A stretch of 6,012 nt of DNA from Verrucomicrobiota bacterium (GTDB lineage Bacteria; Verrucomicrobiota; Verrucomicrobiia; Opitutales; Opitutaceae): positions 1-6,012 of the forward strand of contig JAEYYL010000291.1 in assembly GCA_023430825.1 (NCBI GenBank), given 5' to 3'. The notes under the pieces were generated by a model. It was not told the origin of the DNA. It searched no databases and worked only from the letters and a program-made list of their open reading frames with translations. This document shows positions 1 to 5,889 of this stretch, piece after piece. Position 1 is the first letter of the stretch, and every line of letters begins with the position of its first letter. Position numbers and translations under genes: made by a program.

Positions 1-1307
1 GTAACGCCGCCTCGAACGCTGCGCAGACCGCCGCCGCCGTGGCCGATACTGCCACAAACGCCGCCGCCAACGCCGCGAATGCGGCCACCAACGCAGCCAA
101 CACCGCCTCCAACGCGGCCAGCACCGCGACCCAGGCCGCGTCCACCGCCGCCGACGTAGCGTCAAACGCGGCCAACACAGCCGCCCACGCCGCAGCCAAC
201 GCCGCCGGCGCCGCCACGCAAGCCGCCAACAACGCTGCCACGACGGCGACGCACGCTGCCTCGACCGCGTCCAACGCTGCGAACAGCGCCGTCACCAACG
301 CGGCTCAAACCGCCGCCAACGCCGCCGATACGGCCGTGAACGCCGCCAACGTCGCCAGCAACGCCGCGACCAACGCCGTCGACGTTGCCTCCAACGCAGC
401 CAGTTCCGCCAGCACGGCCGCCCAATCCGCCGCCGCGGCCGCCGATACCGCGGCCACCGCGGCGACCAGCGCCGCCGAGATCGCCAGCAACGCCGCCGCC
501 CAGGCCGCCCAAGCCGCCTCACAGGCCGCCGGCAACGCCAGCCAAGCCGCTTCCTCCGCCGCGAACGTCGCCACCAACTCCGCCTCCAACGCCGCGAGCG
601 CCGCCTCCAATCTCGCCTCGGACGTGGCTTCGAACGCCGCCGCCACCGCCGCCAACGCTGCCGCCGCAGCCGCCGATGTCGCGGCGTCCGCCTCCACCGC
701 CGCGTCCTCGGCCGCTCAGATTGCCAGCACTGCTTCCAACGCCGCCAGCGCCGTGGGCACCACCGTGTCCGACACCGCCGCGAACGCCGCCCACACCGCC
801 AGTTCTGCCGCTTCGGTCGCCGCCGACGCCGCAGCCTCCGCGGCCCAGGCGGCCGACGCCGCCACTTCCGCTGCGCAAGCGGCCACCACTGCGTCCAACG
901 CCGCGAGCCAGGCGGCCGGCAACGCCAGCCACTCCGCCGCCACCGCTGCCCACCAGGTGAGCAGCACCGCAGCCAGCGCGCTCGCCTCCGCCGACACCGC
1001 CTCCGCCGCTGCGAATAATGCCGCCAGCCAGGCATCGACCGCCGCCGCTGCGGCCAACGATGCCGCGTCGTCCGCCGCCTCCGCGGTCAACCTCGCTCAA
1101 GTCGCCAGCAACGTCGTCAACACCGCCGGCTCTTCCCCCGCCGCCGTGGCCGACGCTGCGTCCAGCGCCGCCGACGCCGCCTCTGCAGCCGCCGCGACGG
1201 TAGCCGCCGCCGCCAAGGTGGTCACCGACGCCGCGCAAGCCGCAGGTTCCGCCGCCGACACCGCAGCCACAATCGCCACCGGCGCCGCTCAAACCGCCGC
1301 GCAGTTG
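1..1307 (+). repeat. Degenerate 21-bp coding repeat (Ala-rich heptads)
   Basis: At protein level the unit is roughly [N/Q/H/D]-A-A-x-[T/S/N]-A-x. Clear in-register runs are residues 18-38 (NAANTAS, NAASTAT, QAASTAA) and 87-114 (NAAQTAA, NAADTAV, NAANVAS, NAATNAV), numbered from the GTG at position 39. Steps of 4 residues occasionally interrupt the heptads, giving 11-residue spacings. At DNA level the units are not identical: GCC, GCG, GCT and GCA all alternate for Ala. The array therefore looks old and constrained at protein level, not freshly duplicated. It continues past the left window edge. Confidence 0.75.
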
Positions 1308-2351
1308 ACCCTCCCTCCGGCCGTCTCGATCCCGGTGTCTGTGAGCTCACCGGCCAGCGTCGCTTCCGTGCCACCCACTTTCGCCGCGGCCTCCTCGTCC
1401 ATCATTCCGCCTTCAACATTCGCCGGTGGCAGCGCCGTCACCGCGCCACCGCCGGTCGCGCCCCCGGCCTCGTTGATCGCCACCCCCGCACCACGCGCGT
1501 CGGCCCCCGCGTCCTTCGCTTCCGCACCCGTGGCAACGATCGCACCGCCCCCGGCGTCTCCAGCAGCGCCGGCAGCCGTCGTTGTCCCCCTCGTCAAATC
1601 CACGCCCTCCGCTCCTGCGGCAGCTCCATCGAGCGCCACCCGTGCCGTCCCGTCCGCCTCGACCGTCGCGGCCTCACCGGCCAGCAATCCTCCCGCGGCC
1701 CCCTCATCTGCGCCGGCGCCCGCCTCCGCCGGCAGCGTCACGGCCGCGTCCACCCCGGTTGCGCCCACCGAGGCTCCGCGCTCCACGCCGTCCAGTGTGG
1801 CGTCGGCGCCGGAGAATCGAAACATCGAACCCACCGCCTCCGTCGCCTCCGTTCCGCCAGCCGCCCCGGCGCGCGAGGCGAACTCCGCGCCCGCTGAGCC
1901 GACCTTCGTCGCCGCGCCGCCCGTTTCATCCAGCGACTCCTCGGCCGTCACCGCGCCTCGCGCCGATACTGGTTTTGCCGCCCCTTCGAATCCGCACACG
2001 TTGACGCACGAGATCCGCGACGCGGATGCCAGCCGGCTCAAGGTGGTGCTGGCCCAGACGCGCGCCGAACTCGACATCAACGCTCACGCACTCACGCAGC
2101 TCCGCCAAATCGCCCGCAAAAAGGCTCCGCGCGACCGCACCGAGTTCGACGCCGCCTCGATCCAGATGCGCATGCTCGAGGTCGCCCTCCGCACCAGCAT
2201 TGCCGCCGCCGCCACCGCGTCGCCCGCGGACGCCGCGGAAGCACAGGCCCAAGTCGCCCGCGACTACGAAGCCTACGCACGCGCCGTCGCCGTCGCCGAA
2301 GCCGCCGCCCAGAAATTCCACGGCACCGCCCAGCTCGCCGTCTCCGAGTAA
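1..2351 (+). CDS. Giant Ala-rich heptad-repeat protein with Pro/Ala/Ser linker and helical C-terminus (5'-partial)
   Basis: The frame is open from the first bases of the window (first full codon 3-5, AAC) to TAA at 2349-2351, so the true start lies upstream. GTG at 39-41 is just a Val codon inside the repeat, with no ribosome site before it. Counting from that codon, three zones are visible. Residues 1-423 are almost entirely Ala, Asn, Ser, Thr, Gln, Asp and Val in heptads such as NAANTAS and NAASTAT. I see no Arg, aromatic residue or Cys there, and only single Lys and Glu residues. Residues 424 to about 652 are a Pro/Ala/Ser/Val-rich, probably disordered linker. Residues 653-770 are charged and helix-prone, with a likely coiled coil around RLKVVLAQTRAELD. 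No membrane segment is visible in this part, and a signal peptide could only be upstream. I do not recognise the family. A long rod-like structural or surface protein is an inference from composition. Coding is well supported because alanine codons vary at the third base while the amino-acid pattern holds. Confidence 0.8.
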   Translation, partial: NAASNAAQTAAAVADTATNAAANAANAATNAANTASNAASTATQAASTAADVASNAANTAAHAAANAAGAATQAANNAATTATHAASTASNAANSAVTNAAQTAANAADTAVNAANVASNAATNAVDVASNAASSASTAAQSAAAAADTAATAATSAAEIASNAAAQAAQAASQAAGNASQAASSAANVATNSASNAASAASNLASDVASNAAATAANAAAAAADVAASASTAASSAAQIASTASNAASAVGTTVSDTAANAAHTASSAASVAADAAASAAQAADAATSAAQAATTASNAASQAAGNASHSAATAAHQVSSTAASALASADTASAAANNAASQASTAAAAANDAASSAASAVNLAQVASNVVNTAGSSPAAVADAASSAADAASAAAATVAAAAKVVTDAAQAAGSAADTAATIATGAAQTAAQLTLPPAVSIPVSVSSPASVASVPPTFAAASSSIIPPSTFAGGSAVTAPPPVAPPASLIATPAPRASAPASFASAPVATIAPPPASPAAPAAVVVPLVKSTPSAPAAAPSSATRAVPSASTVAASPASNPPAAPSSAPAPASAGSVTAASTPVAPTEAPRSTPSSVASAPENRNIEPTASVASVPPAAPAREANSAPAEPTFVAAPPVSSSDSSAVTAPRADTGFAAPSNPHTLTHEIRDADASRLKVVLAQTRAELDINAHALTQLRQIARKKAPRDRTEFDAASIQMRMLEVALRTSIAAAATASPADAAEAQAQVARDYEAYARAVAVAEAAAQKFHGTAQLAVSE

Positions 2352-2361
2352 CAACGACGTC

Positions 2362-2377
2362 GCGCCGGCCGCGGCGC
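2362..2377 (+). other. GC-rich perfect hairpin after the Ala-rich gene
   Basis: GCGCCG and CGGCGC form a perfect 6-bp stem around a GCCG loop, starting 10 bases after the TAA of the Ala-rich gene. No T-run follows, so it is not a standard intrinsic terminator. In DNA this GC-rich such a stem can arise by chance. The rest of the 125-base gap before tspO (2352-2476) shows no recognisable promoter or RNA. Confidence 0.25.
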
Positions 2378-2476
2378 CAAGCGCAGCGGTCGCAACCCAG
2401 CTCCGGCTTGGATTCTCCGCCACACCGCGTCGCGAGCGAACGTTGCACCGCTGCGTGCGCCCCGTTTAGTGGCCCC

Positions 2477-2950
2477 ATGAAATCCCGCTGGCTGCCGCTC
2501 GGCCTCTTCATCCTGCTCGCCTTCCTGGCTGCCGCGATCGGCGGGTTCGCCACCTCCACCAGCGTCGACACCTGGTATCCCACGCTCCGCAAACCGTCGT
2601 GGTCTCCGCCCAATGCCGTTTTCGGTCCGGTCTGGACTGTTCTCTATCTCCTGATGGCCGTCGCCGCGTGGTGGGCTTGGCGCGTGGGCTCCCCAGCGGA
2701 CGCACGCCTGACCGTTCGGCTCTACGGCGCCCAGCTCGCGCTCAACGCCCTCTGGTCGATCCTCTTCTTTGGCCTTCGCTCCCCCGGCGCCGCATTGATC
2801 GACATCGTCGTGCTCTGGCTCGTATTGATCCGACTTTACATTCGCTTCCGCGCGGTGGACCGCCTCGCCGGCTGGCTGTGGCTTCCCTATGTGATCTGGG
2901 TAAGTTTCGCCGCGACGCTCAACGCCGCCATCTGGGAATTCAACCGGTGA
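2477..2950 (+). CDS. tspO: TspO/MBR family tryptophan-rich sensory protein
   Basis: This is a 157-residue integral membrane protein, the usual length for the family (about 160), with five predicted transmembrane helices. Family hallmarks are WYPTLRKPSWSPP (33-45), then FGPVWTVLYLLMAVAAWW (49-66), AQLALNALWS (85-94) and the last-helix motif PYVIWVSFAATLNAAIWEFN (137-156). TspO proteins bind porphyrins and cholesterol-like ligands. In bacteria they have been linked to tetrapyrrole-dependent regulation and stress responses, but the role here is unknown. ATG at 2477 is preferred because family similarity begins right there. The frame can be extended to TTG at 2408, but that adds 23 residues with no TspO character. 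No clear Shine-Dalgarno sequence precedes the ATG. The 3' end overlaps the convergent hemolysin III gene by 11 bp. Confidence 0.95.
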   Translation: MKSRWLPLGLFILLAFLAAAIGGFATSTSVDTWYPTLRKPSWSPPNAVFGPVWTVLYLLMAVAAWWAWRVGSPADARLTVRLYGAQLALNALWSILFFGLRSPGAALIDIVVLWLVLIRLYIRFRAVDRLAGWLWLPYVIWVSFAATLNAAIWEFNR

Positions 2951-3605
2951 CCGCCCCTGCCCCGGGTATCACGTAACCAAACACCGCCACCCAGTGGCAG
3001 ACGCTCCCCGCAAGCACGAACCCGTGCCACACCGCATGGTGGTAGGGCAGGCGTCTCCAAAGATAGAATACAGCACCGCCCGTGTAGCTCAGCCCGCCGG
3101 CGAGCAGCAGCCACAGTCCGCCCGGCGGCACCGCTTCGAGCATCGGTCGCGCCGCTAGCACCACGAGCCAGCCCATCCCGAGATAAATCAACGTCGACCC
3201 CACCCGAAACCGCCCCGCGAGCCAGAACTTCAACACGACGCCGGCAAGCCCCAGTCCCCACACCACGCCGAACAAGCTCCAGCCCCACGGCCCGCGCAGG
3301 CTCACCAGCAGAAACGGCGTGTAGGTCCCTGCGATCAGCAGAAAAATTCCCGCGTGGTCGAACTTTCGCAGCAGCCGCTTCGTGTCCGCATCGCGAAACG
3401 CATGATACAACGTCGACGCCGTGTAGAGCAGCACGAGCGTCGTCCCGAACACCGCCGCGCTCACCACCTGCCATGCATCGCCGCGCAGCGCTGCATACGT
3501 CACCAGCAACGCCAGCCCCGCCACGCTCAACACCGCCCCCACGCCATGCGTGATCACATTGGCCAGCTCTTCGCGGGGCGTATAGGCCGACGGTGGCGCG
3601 CTCAT
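2940..3605 (-). CDS. Hemolysin III / PAQR family membrane protein
   Basis: The 221-residue protein has seven likely transmembrane helices, matching the bacterial HlyIII/YqfA branch of the PAQR superfamily (usually 200-230 residues). The three metal-site motifs of the superfamily are present: ExxNxxxH at E13-N16-H20, SxxxH at S64-H68, and HxxxH at H190-H194. The family signatures KFDHAGIFLLIAGTYTPF (81-98) and WRRLPYHHAVWHGFVLAG (183-200) are also clear. Eukaryotic relatives are adiponectin/progestin receptors or ceramidase-like zinc enzymes. The bacterial members are poorly characterised, and the hemolysin name rests on a single early case, so it should not be read as a demonstrated toxin. 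The ATG (3605-3603) has GAGG eight bases upstream (plus-strand CCTC at 3614-3617). The gene diverges from yjbQ across 53 bp. Confidence 0.93.
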   Translation of the reverse strand: MSAPPSAYTPREELANVITHGVGAVLSVAGLALLVTYAALRGDAWQVVSAAVFGTTLVLLYTASTLYHAFRDADTKRLLRKFDHAGIFLLIAGTYTPFLLVSLRGPWGWSLFGVVWGLGLAGVVLKFWLAGRFRVGSTLIYLGMGWLVVLAARPMLEAVPPGGLWLLLAGGLSYTGGAVFYLWRRLPYHHAVWHGFVLAGSVCHWVAVFGYVIPGAGAVTG

Positions 3606-3658
3606 ACGGCTAGCCTCGCGCGCGCCGCCTCATTTCGCAAAGCTCATTTCCGCCGCCC

Positions 3659-4078
3659 ATGAAATCCTTCCGCCACGAACTCTGGTTCGAACTCCCTCGC
3701 CGCCGCGCACTGACCAACATCACGCCGCAGGTCGAGGCGGCCCTCCGCGAGAGCGGCATTCGCGAGGGCCTCTGCCTCGTCAACGCCATGCACATCACCG
3801 CGAGCGTATTCATCAACGACGACGAACGCGGCCTGCACGCCGACTTCGAGCGCTGGCTCGAACACCTCGCGCCCGAGAAACCCCACGACGCCTACGCGCA
3901 CAACCGCACCGGTGAGGACAACGCCGACGCCCACCTCAAGCGCACGATCATGGGCCGCGAGGTCGTCGTTGCGATCACCGCCGGCCAGCTCGACCTCGGC
4001 CCGTGGGAGCAGATTTTCTACGGCGAGTTCGACGGCCTCCGCCGCAAGCGCGCCCTCGTCAAAATCATCGGCGAGTGA
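3659..4078 (+). CDS. yjbQ: YjbQ/UPF0047 family protein (secondary thiamine-phosphate synthase)
   Basis: At 139 residues it has the full family length. Conserved blocks are NAMHITASVFIN (42-53), AYAHNRTGEDNADAHLK (79-94), the MGREVVVAITAGQLDLGPWE stretch (98-117) and FYGEFDGLRRKR (120-131). Conserved histidines H45, H81 and H92 fall where the family's active-site cluster lies. E. coli YjbQ shows weak thiamine-phosphate synthase activity that can stand in for ThiE, which is the basis of the family name; its main substrate is unsettled. The protein has no signal or membrane segment and should be cytoplasmic. ATG at 3659 is chosen because the protein aligns from its first residues; no strong ribosome site is visible. 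No thiamine-pathway neighbour lies in the window. The stop codon runs into the left arm of a 63-nt palindrome. Confidence 0.93.
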   Translation: MKSFRHELWFELPRRRALTNITPQVEAALRESGIREGLCLVNAMHITASVFINDDERGLHADFERWLEHLAPEKPHDAYAHNRTGEDNADAHLKRTIMGREVVVAITAGQLDLGPWEQIFYGEFDGLRRKRALVKIIGE

Positions 4079-4139
4079 ACCATCAGCAGCACCCAACTTG
4101 ATACTTTACAGAGCCGCAGTTGGGTCCCATTGATGGTTC
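4077..4139 (+). repeat. 63-nt two-tiered palindrome after yjbQ
   Basis: The outer arms GAACCATCA (4077-4085) and TGATGGTTC (4131-4139) pair perfectly over 9 bp. After a symmetric 5-nt unpaired segment, the inner arms ACCCAACT (4091-4098) and AGTTGGGT (4118-4125) pair over 8 bp, leaving a 19-nt loop. The left arm begins inside the yjbQ TGA, and the right arm ends three bases before the first possible ATG of the next gene. No T-run follows. It may act as an RNA hairpin ending or protecting the yjbQ transcript, or it may mark the junction of inserted DNA. No direct repeat flanks it. Confidence 0.6.
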
Positions 4140-4181
4140 GGGATGAAGAACGTGACCCGTAATACGAAGGAAAAATGCGTC

Positions 4182-4625
4182 ATGGCGCGGGTCATGAGGG
4201 AAAGGATACGCCATCAAAAGAATTTCAGTCTCGCGGATTATGTGACTTGGTCCGCAGCGGAAAAGGCGGCCGCCGCTTGGGTCCGCGCGACGATCAAAAC
4301 GCTCCCGCCCGAGTTGCCTCGCGAGGGGCGGATGACCGTTAGTAATACCTCCGGAGTCGTGGGCGTCCACCGCAGCATTCATGTCGTCCGCAAATCAAGC
4401 GGTCGAGTTTACGAGTATGAACGCTGGATCGCTCGCTGGCCCCGCTGTCCTAACCGCGGCGGCGTCGCTTGGTATGTGACAGACAGCATCGATGATACAA
4501 ACGCGTTCGTCCTTGCTGTCCTAAGCTTGCAAATGAAGTCCGTGGATCGATCCGAGATTCTGGCGCGGTTCGACGAGATCGACGGGACCGAGCAGTATGA
4601 TGACATCGCCCAACTGCGAAAATAG
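4182..4625 (+). CDS. Small protein with probable AP2-like DNA-binding domain
   Basis: The product is 147 residues from ATG 4182, preceded by a good ribosome site (GAAGGAA, 4166-4172, nine bases upstream). The frame also has ATG at 4143, giving 160 residues, but that start abuts the palindrome and lacks a ribosome site. The middle of the protein resembles bacterial AP2-like domains: NTSGVVGVHR, then YERWIARWPRC, then a closing helix DTNAFVLAVLSLQM that corresponds to the AP2 alanine-rich helix. The N-terminus is basic (RVMRERIRHQK), which suits nucleic-acid binding. Such domains occur in phage, mobile-element and regulatory proteins. Hand-counted GC over 4141-4620 is about 57%, against about 68% in a 60-base sample of yjbQ, so acquired DNA is likely. 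hicA starts 9 bp after the stop and is probably co-transcribed. The AP2 assignment is by pattern only. Confidence 0.65.
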   Translation: MARVMRERIRHQKNFSLADYVTWSAAEKAAAAWVRATIKTLPPELPREGRMTVSNTSGVVGVHRSIHVVRKSSGRVYEYERWIARWPRCPNRGGVAWYVTDSIDDTNAFVLAVLSLQMKSVDRSEILARFDEIDGTEQYDDIAQLRK

Positions 4626-4634
4626 AGCGACTCG

Positions 4635-4856
4635 ATGCGCCTCACCCCGATCTCCCGCAGCGACTTGGTCCGCCGGCTCCGCGCGCTCGGCTGGGACGGG
4701 CCGCACTCGGGAGGTCGTCATCAGTTCATGGTCAAAGGCGAATTCCAGCTCACCCTTCCCAATCCCCACGGATCCGGCGAAATCGGCGTCAATCTCCTCA
4801 AGGTGATCTTGGACGAAGCGGGCATTTCCCGCAACGAATGGCTCAAGCCGCGCTGA
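4635..4856 (+). CDS. hicA: HicA family toxin (type II toxin-antitoxin mRNA interferase)
   Basis: The protein is 73 residues, typical of HicA. It shows the dsRBD-like fold order: helix SRSDLVRRLRALGW (7-20), the strand carrying the catalytic histidine in GGRHQFMV (26-33, His29), the strand FQLTLPNPHG (37-46), and the C-terminal helix LLKVILDEAGISRNEWL (54-70). HicA enzymes cleave mRNA independently of the ribosome and are neutralised by direct binding of HicB. The catalytic His and both helices are intact, so the toxin looks functional. The ribosome site is weak (AGAG at 4624-4627, within and after the stop of the upstream gene), suggesting translation coupled to the AP2-like gene. The antitoxin partner is not downstream on the same strand but convergent on the other, with a 14-bp overlap. 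Confidence 0.88.
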   Translation: MRLTPISRSDLVRRLRALGWDGPHSGGRHQFMVKGEFQLTLPNPHGSGEIGVNLLKVILDEAGISRNEWLKPR

Positions 4857-5091
4857 CGACCTCGGACTCGCTGCGCGCCACGGCGGGGAGACCGATACCA
4901 CGCTTCAGCGCGAGTTCGATCCAGCCCTCCAGCGCTTTCTCCACATCCTGCAACGCCTCTTTTTTCGTCGCGCCCGTCCCCATCAAACCGCGAAAACCCG
5001 GAATTCGCGCGACATATCCCTCGCCGCCCCCCAGCGACTCAACGGTCGCCAGTTTCAGCGCCTGCTTCCGATACGTAGCCAAGATATCCAC
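4843..5091 (-). CDS. hicB: HicB family antitoxin, convergent with hicA
   Basis: The protein is 82 residues from GTG 5091-5089, which has GAAAGG seven bases upstream. A second GTG at 5106-5104 with GGAG nine bases upstream would give 87 residues. The HicB domain is complete: ATVESLGGGEGYVARIPGF (15-33), LMGTGATKKEALQDVEKAL (36-54) and the end helix GWIELALKRGIGLP (56-69). It is the short HicB form with no ribbon-helix-helix or helix-turn-helix DNA-binding domain, so it may neutralise the toxin without autoregulating as long HicB proteins do. This short type, with its ELALKRGIGLP-like ending, normally pairs with HicA proteins of the GGRHQFM type seen next door, from my knowledge of the families. 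The frame stays open far upstream (to 5667), but that part is the antisense shadow of the YdcF-like gene. Confidence 0.82.
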   Translation of the reverse strand: MDILATYRKQALKLATVESLGGGEGYVARIPGFRGLMGTGATKKEALQDVEKALEGWIELALKRGIGLPAVARSESEVVSAA

Positions 5092-5208
5092 GCCGAAACC
5101 TTTCACGAAATCCCGCTCCGATTCAAGAGCGGTAGTGACAAAACCTGACACCCTAAAGGCTCGTTCGCACCAAACCAATCTGGTCCTCCCCGAAATCCGA
5201 GTCCGCTC
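5092..5208. promoter_or_regulatory. Divergent intergenic region between hicB and the ydcF-like gene
   Basis: This 117-bp gap must hold the start signals for hicB (leftward) and the ydcF-like gene (rightward). It contains a perfect 6-bp inverted repeat CCGCTC (5113-5118) / GAGCGG (5127-5132) around an 8-bp loop. It also contains a direct repeat TGACA (5136-5140 and 5146-5150) with a 10-bp period, about one helical turn. Both are plausible operator elements upstream of hicB but short enough to be chance. I find no convincing -35/-10 pair on either strand. If hicB starts at the alternative GTG, the region shrinks to 5107-5208. Confidence 0.35.
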
Positions 5209-5889
5209 ATGAAGTCCTCCGGCCCCTCGCCATCCCACCGCGCTGCCGCCGCCCGCGAAATCTTCGCCTACCTCGCCGCCACGGACCCGCTGCCGCCGGA
5301 ACCCGCCGATGCGATCCTCGGCTTCGGCATGTTCGACCTCACGCTGCCGGTCTTCTGCGGCGAACTCTTCGCGCGCGGCCTCGCGCGCCACGTCGTCTTC
5401 ACCGGCGGCATCGGCGCCGGCACCGGCGACCTCGGCCAGCCCGAAGCCGACGCCTGGCGCGGGGCGCTCCTCCGCGCGTATCCAGATTTCCCCCACGAGA
5501 ACCTCATCCTCGAAAACCGTTCGACCAACACGGCGGAAAATATCGATTTCACCGCCGCCCTGCTCGGGCGCAATTTTCCCACGCTCGCCTTTGGCACCGG
5601 TCTGCGCACCGCGCTCGTCGTCGCCTCCCCGTCTCGCCTCCGGCGCGTGAAGCTCACGCTGCAGCATCTACAGCCCGCGCTCCACATCACGCGCTGCCTC
5701 CCCCCGAAAACGACGTTCGAGCGCGAACACGCGCTCTACGAATCGCAAGGCCACGACTACTTCGGGCACCTCGCCGGCGAACTCGATCGCATCGTCACGT
5801 ATCCCGCCCGCGGCTGGATCGCGTCCGAGCCACTCCCGCCCGCCATCACCGCCCTCCACGCCCTCTTGCGCAACGCCGCTCGGACCTAA
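5209..5889 (+). CDS. YdcF/DUF218 family protein
   Basis: The 226-residue protein belongs to the DUF218/YdcF family. It has the Rossmann-like start DAILGFGMFDLTLPVFCGEL (34-53), the strand HVVFTGGIGAGTG (61-73), E79 in the position of the family's conserved acidic residue, and the hallmark LENRSTNTAENIDF (101-114) followed by the strand TALVVASPSRLRRVKLTL (134-151). E. coli YdcF is soluble, binds S-adenosylmethionine and has no known reaction. Membrane-anchored relatives (SanA, ElyC) act in envelope stress. No membrane segment is visible here, so this one is probably cytoplasmic. ATG 5209 has no strong ribosome site. The stop TAA (5887-5889) is part of the CTAA flanking the adjacent inverted-repeat element, so the insertion left the reading frame complete. 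Confidence 0.88.
   Translation: MKSSGPSPSHRAAAAREIFAYLAATDPLPPEPADAILGFGMFDLTLPVFCGELFARGLARHVVFTGGIGAGTGDLGQPEADAWRGALLRAYPDFPHENLILENRSTNTAENIDFTAALLGRNFPTLAFGTGLRTALVVASPSRLRRVKLTLQHLQPALHITRCLPPKTTFEREHALYESQGHDYFGHLAGELDRIVTYPARGWIASEPLPPAITALHALLRNAART
5886..5889. repeat. Left CTAA flanking repeat (possible target duplication)
   Basis: CTAA directly precedes the left 17-bp terminal repeat, and its last three bases are the stop codon of the ydcF-like gene. The matching CTAA lies at 6008-6011. Four bases alone are weak evidence; the exact placement against both repeat ends is what makes a target duplication plausible. Confidence 0.45.

Noticed and set aside
39..41. GTG as the true start of the Ala-rich gene
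   Set aside because: The frame and the repeat pattern continue upstream to the window edge without a stop, and there is no ribosome site before it. The gene is 5'-truncated by the window.
1..1307. Relationship to fish type I antifreeze proteins (Ala-rich with spaced Thr)
   Set aside because: The similarity is composition only. The dominant spacing here is 7 residues, not the strict 11-residue Thr spacing, and no homology can be argued from low complexity.
162..2080. Long open frames on the minus strand and in other plus frames across the Ala-rich gene (Gly-, Arg- or Pro-rich products)
   Set aside because: They are shadows of GCC/AAC-type codons in C-rich DNA. Their products are pure low complexity without start signals, and several overlap one another.
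2362..2377. Intrinsic terminator for the Ala-rich gene
   Set aside because: The GC hairpin is perfect but short and has no following T-run. It is kept only as a low-confidence hairpin.
2408..2476. N-terminal extension of TspO from TTG 2408
   Set aside because: The 23 extra residues show no TspO or signal-peptide character, and the family's first helix starts right at ATG 2477.
4143..4181. ATG 4143 as the start of the AP2-like gene
   Set aside because: It lies three bases after the palindrome with no ribosome site, whereas ATG 4182 has a good one. It is not fully excluded; it would add 13 residues.
5092..5667. Long 274-residue version of HicB starting at 5667 on the minus strand
   Set aside because: Everything upstream of about 5106 lies antisense to the YdcF-like gene or in the intergenic gap and has no HicB similarity. 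The HicB domain is complete from GTG 5091.
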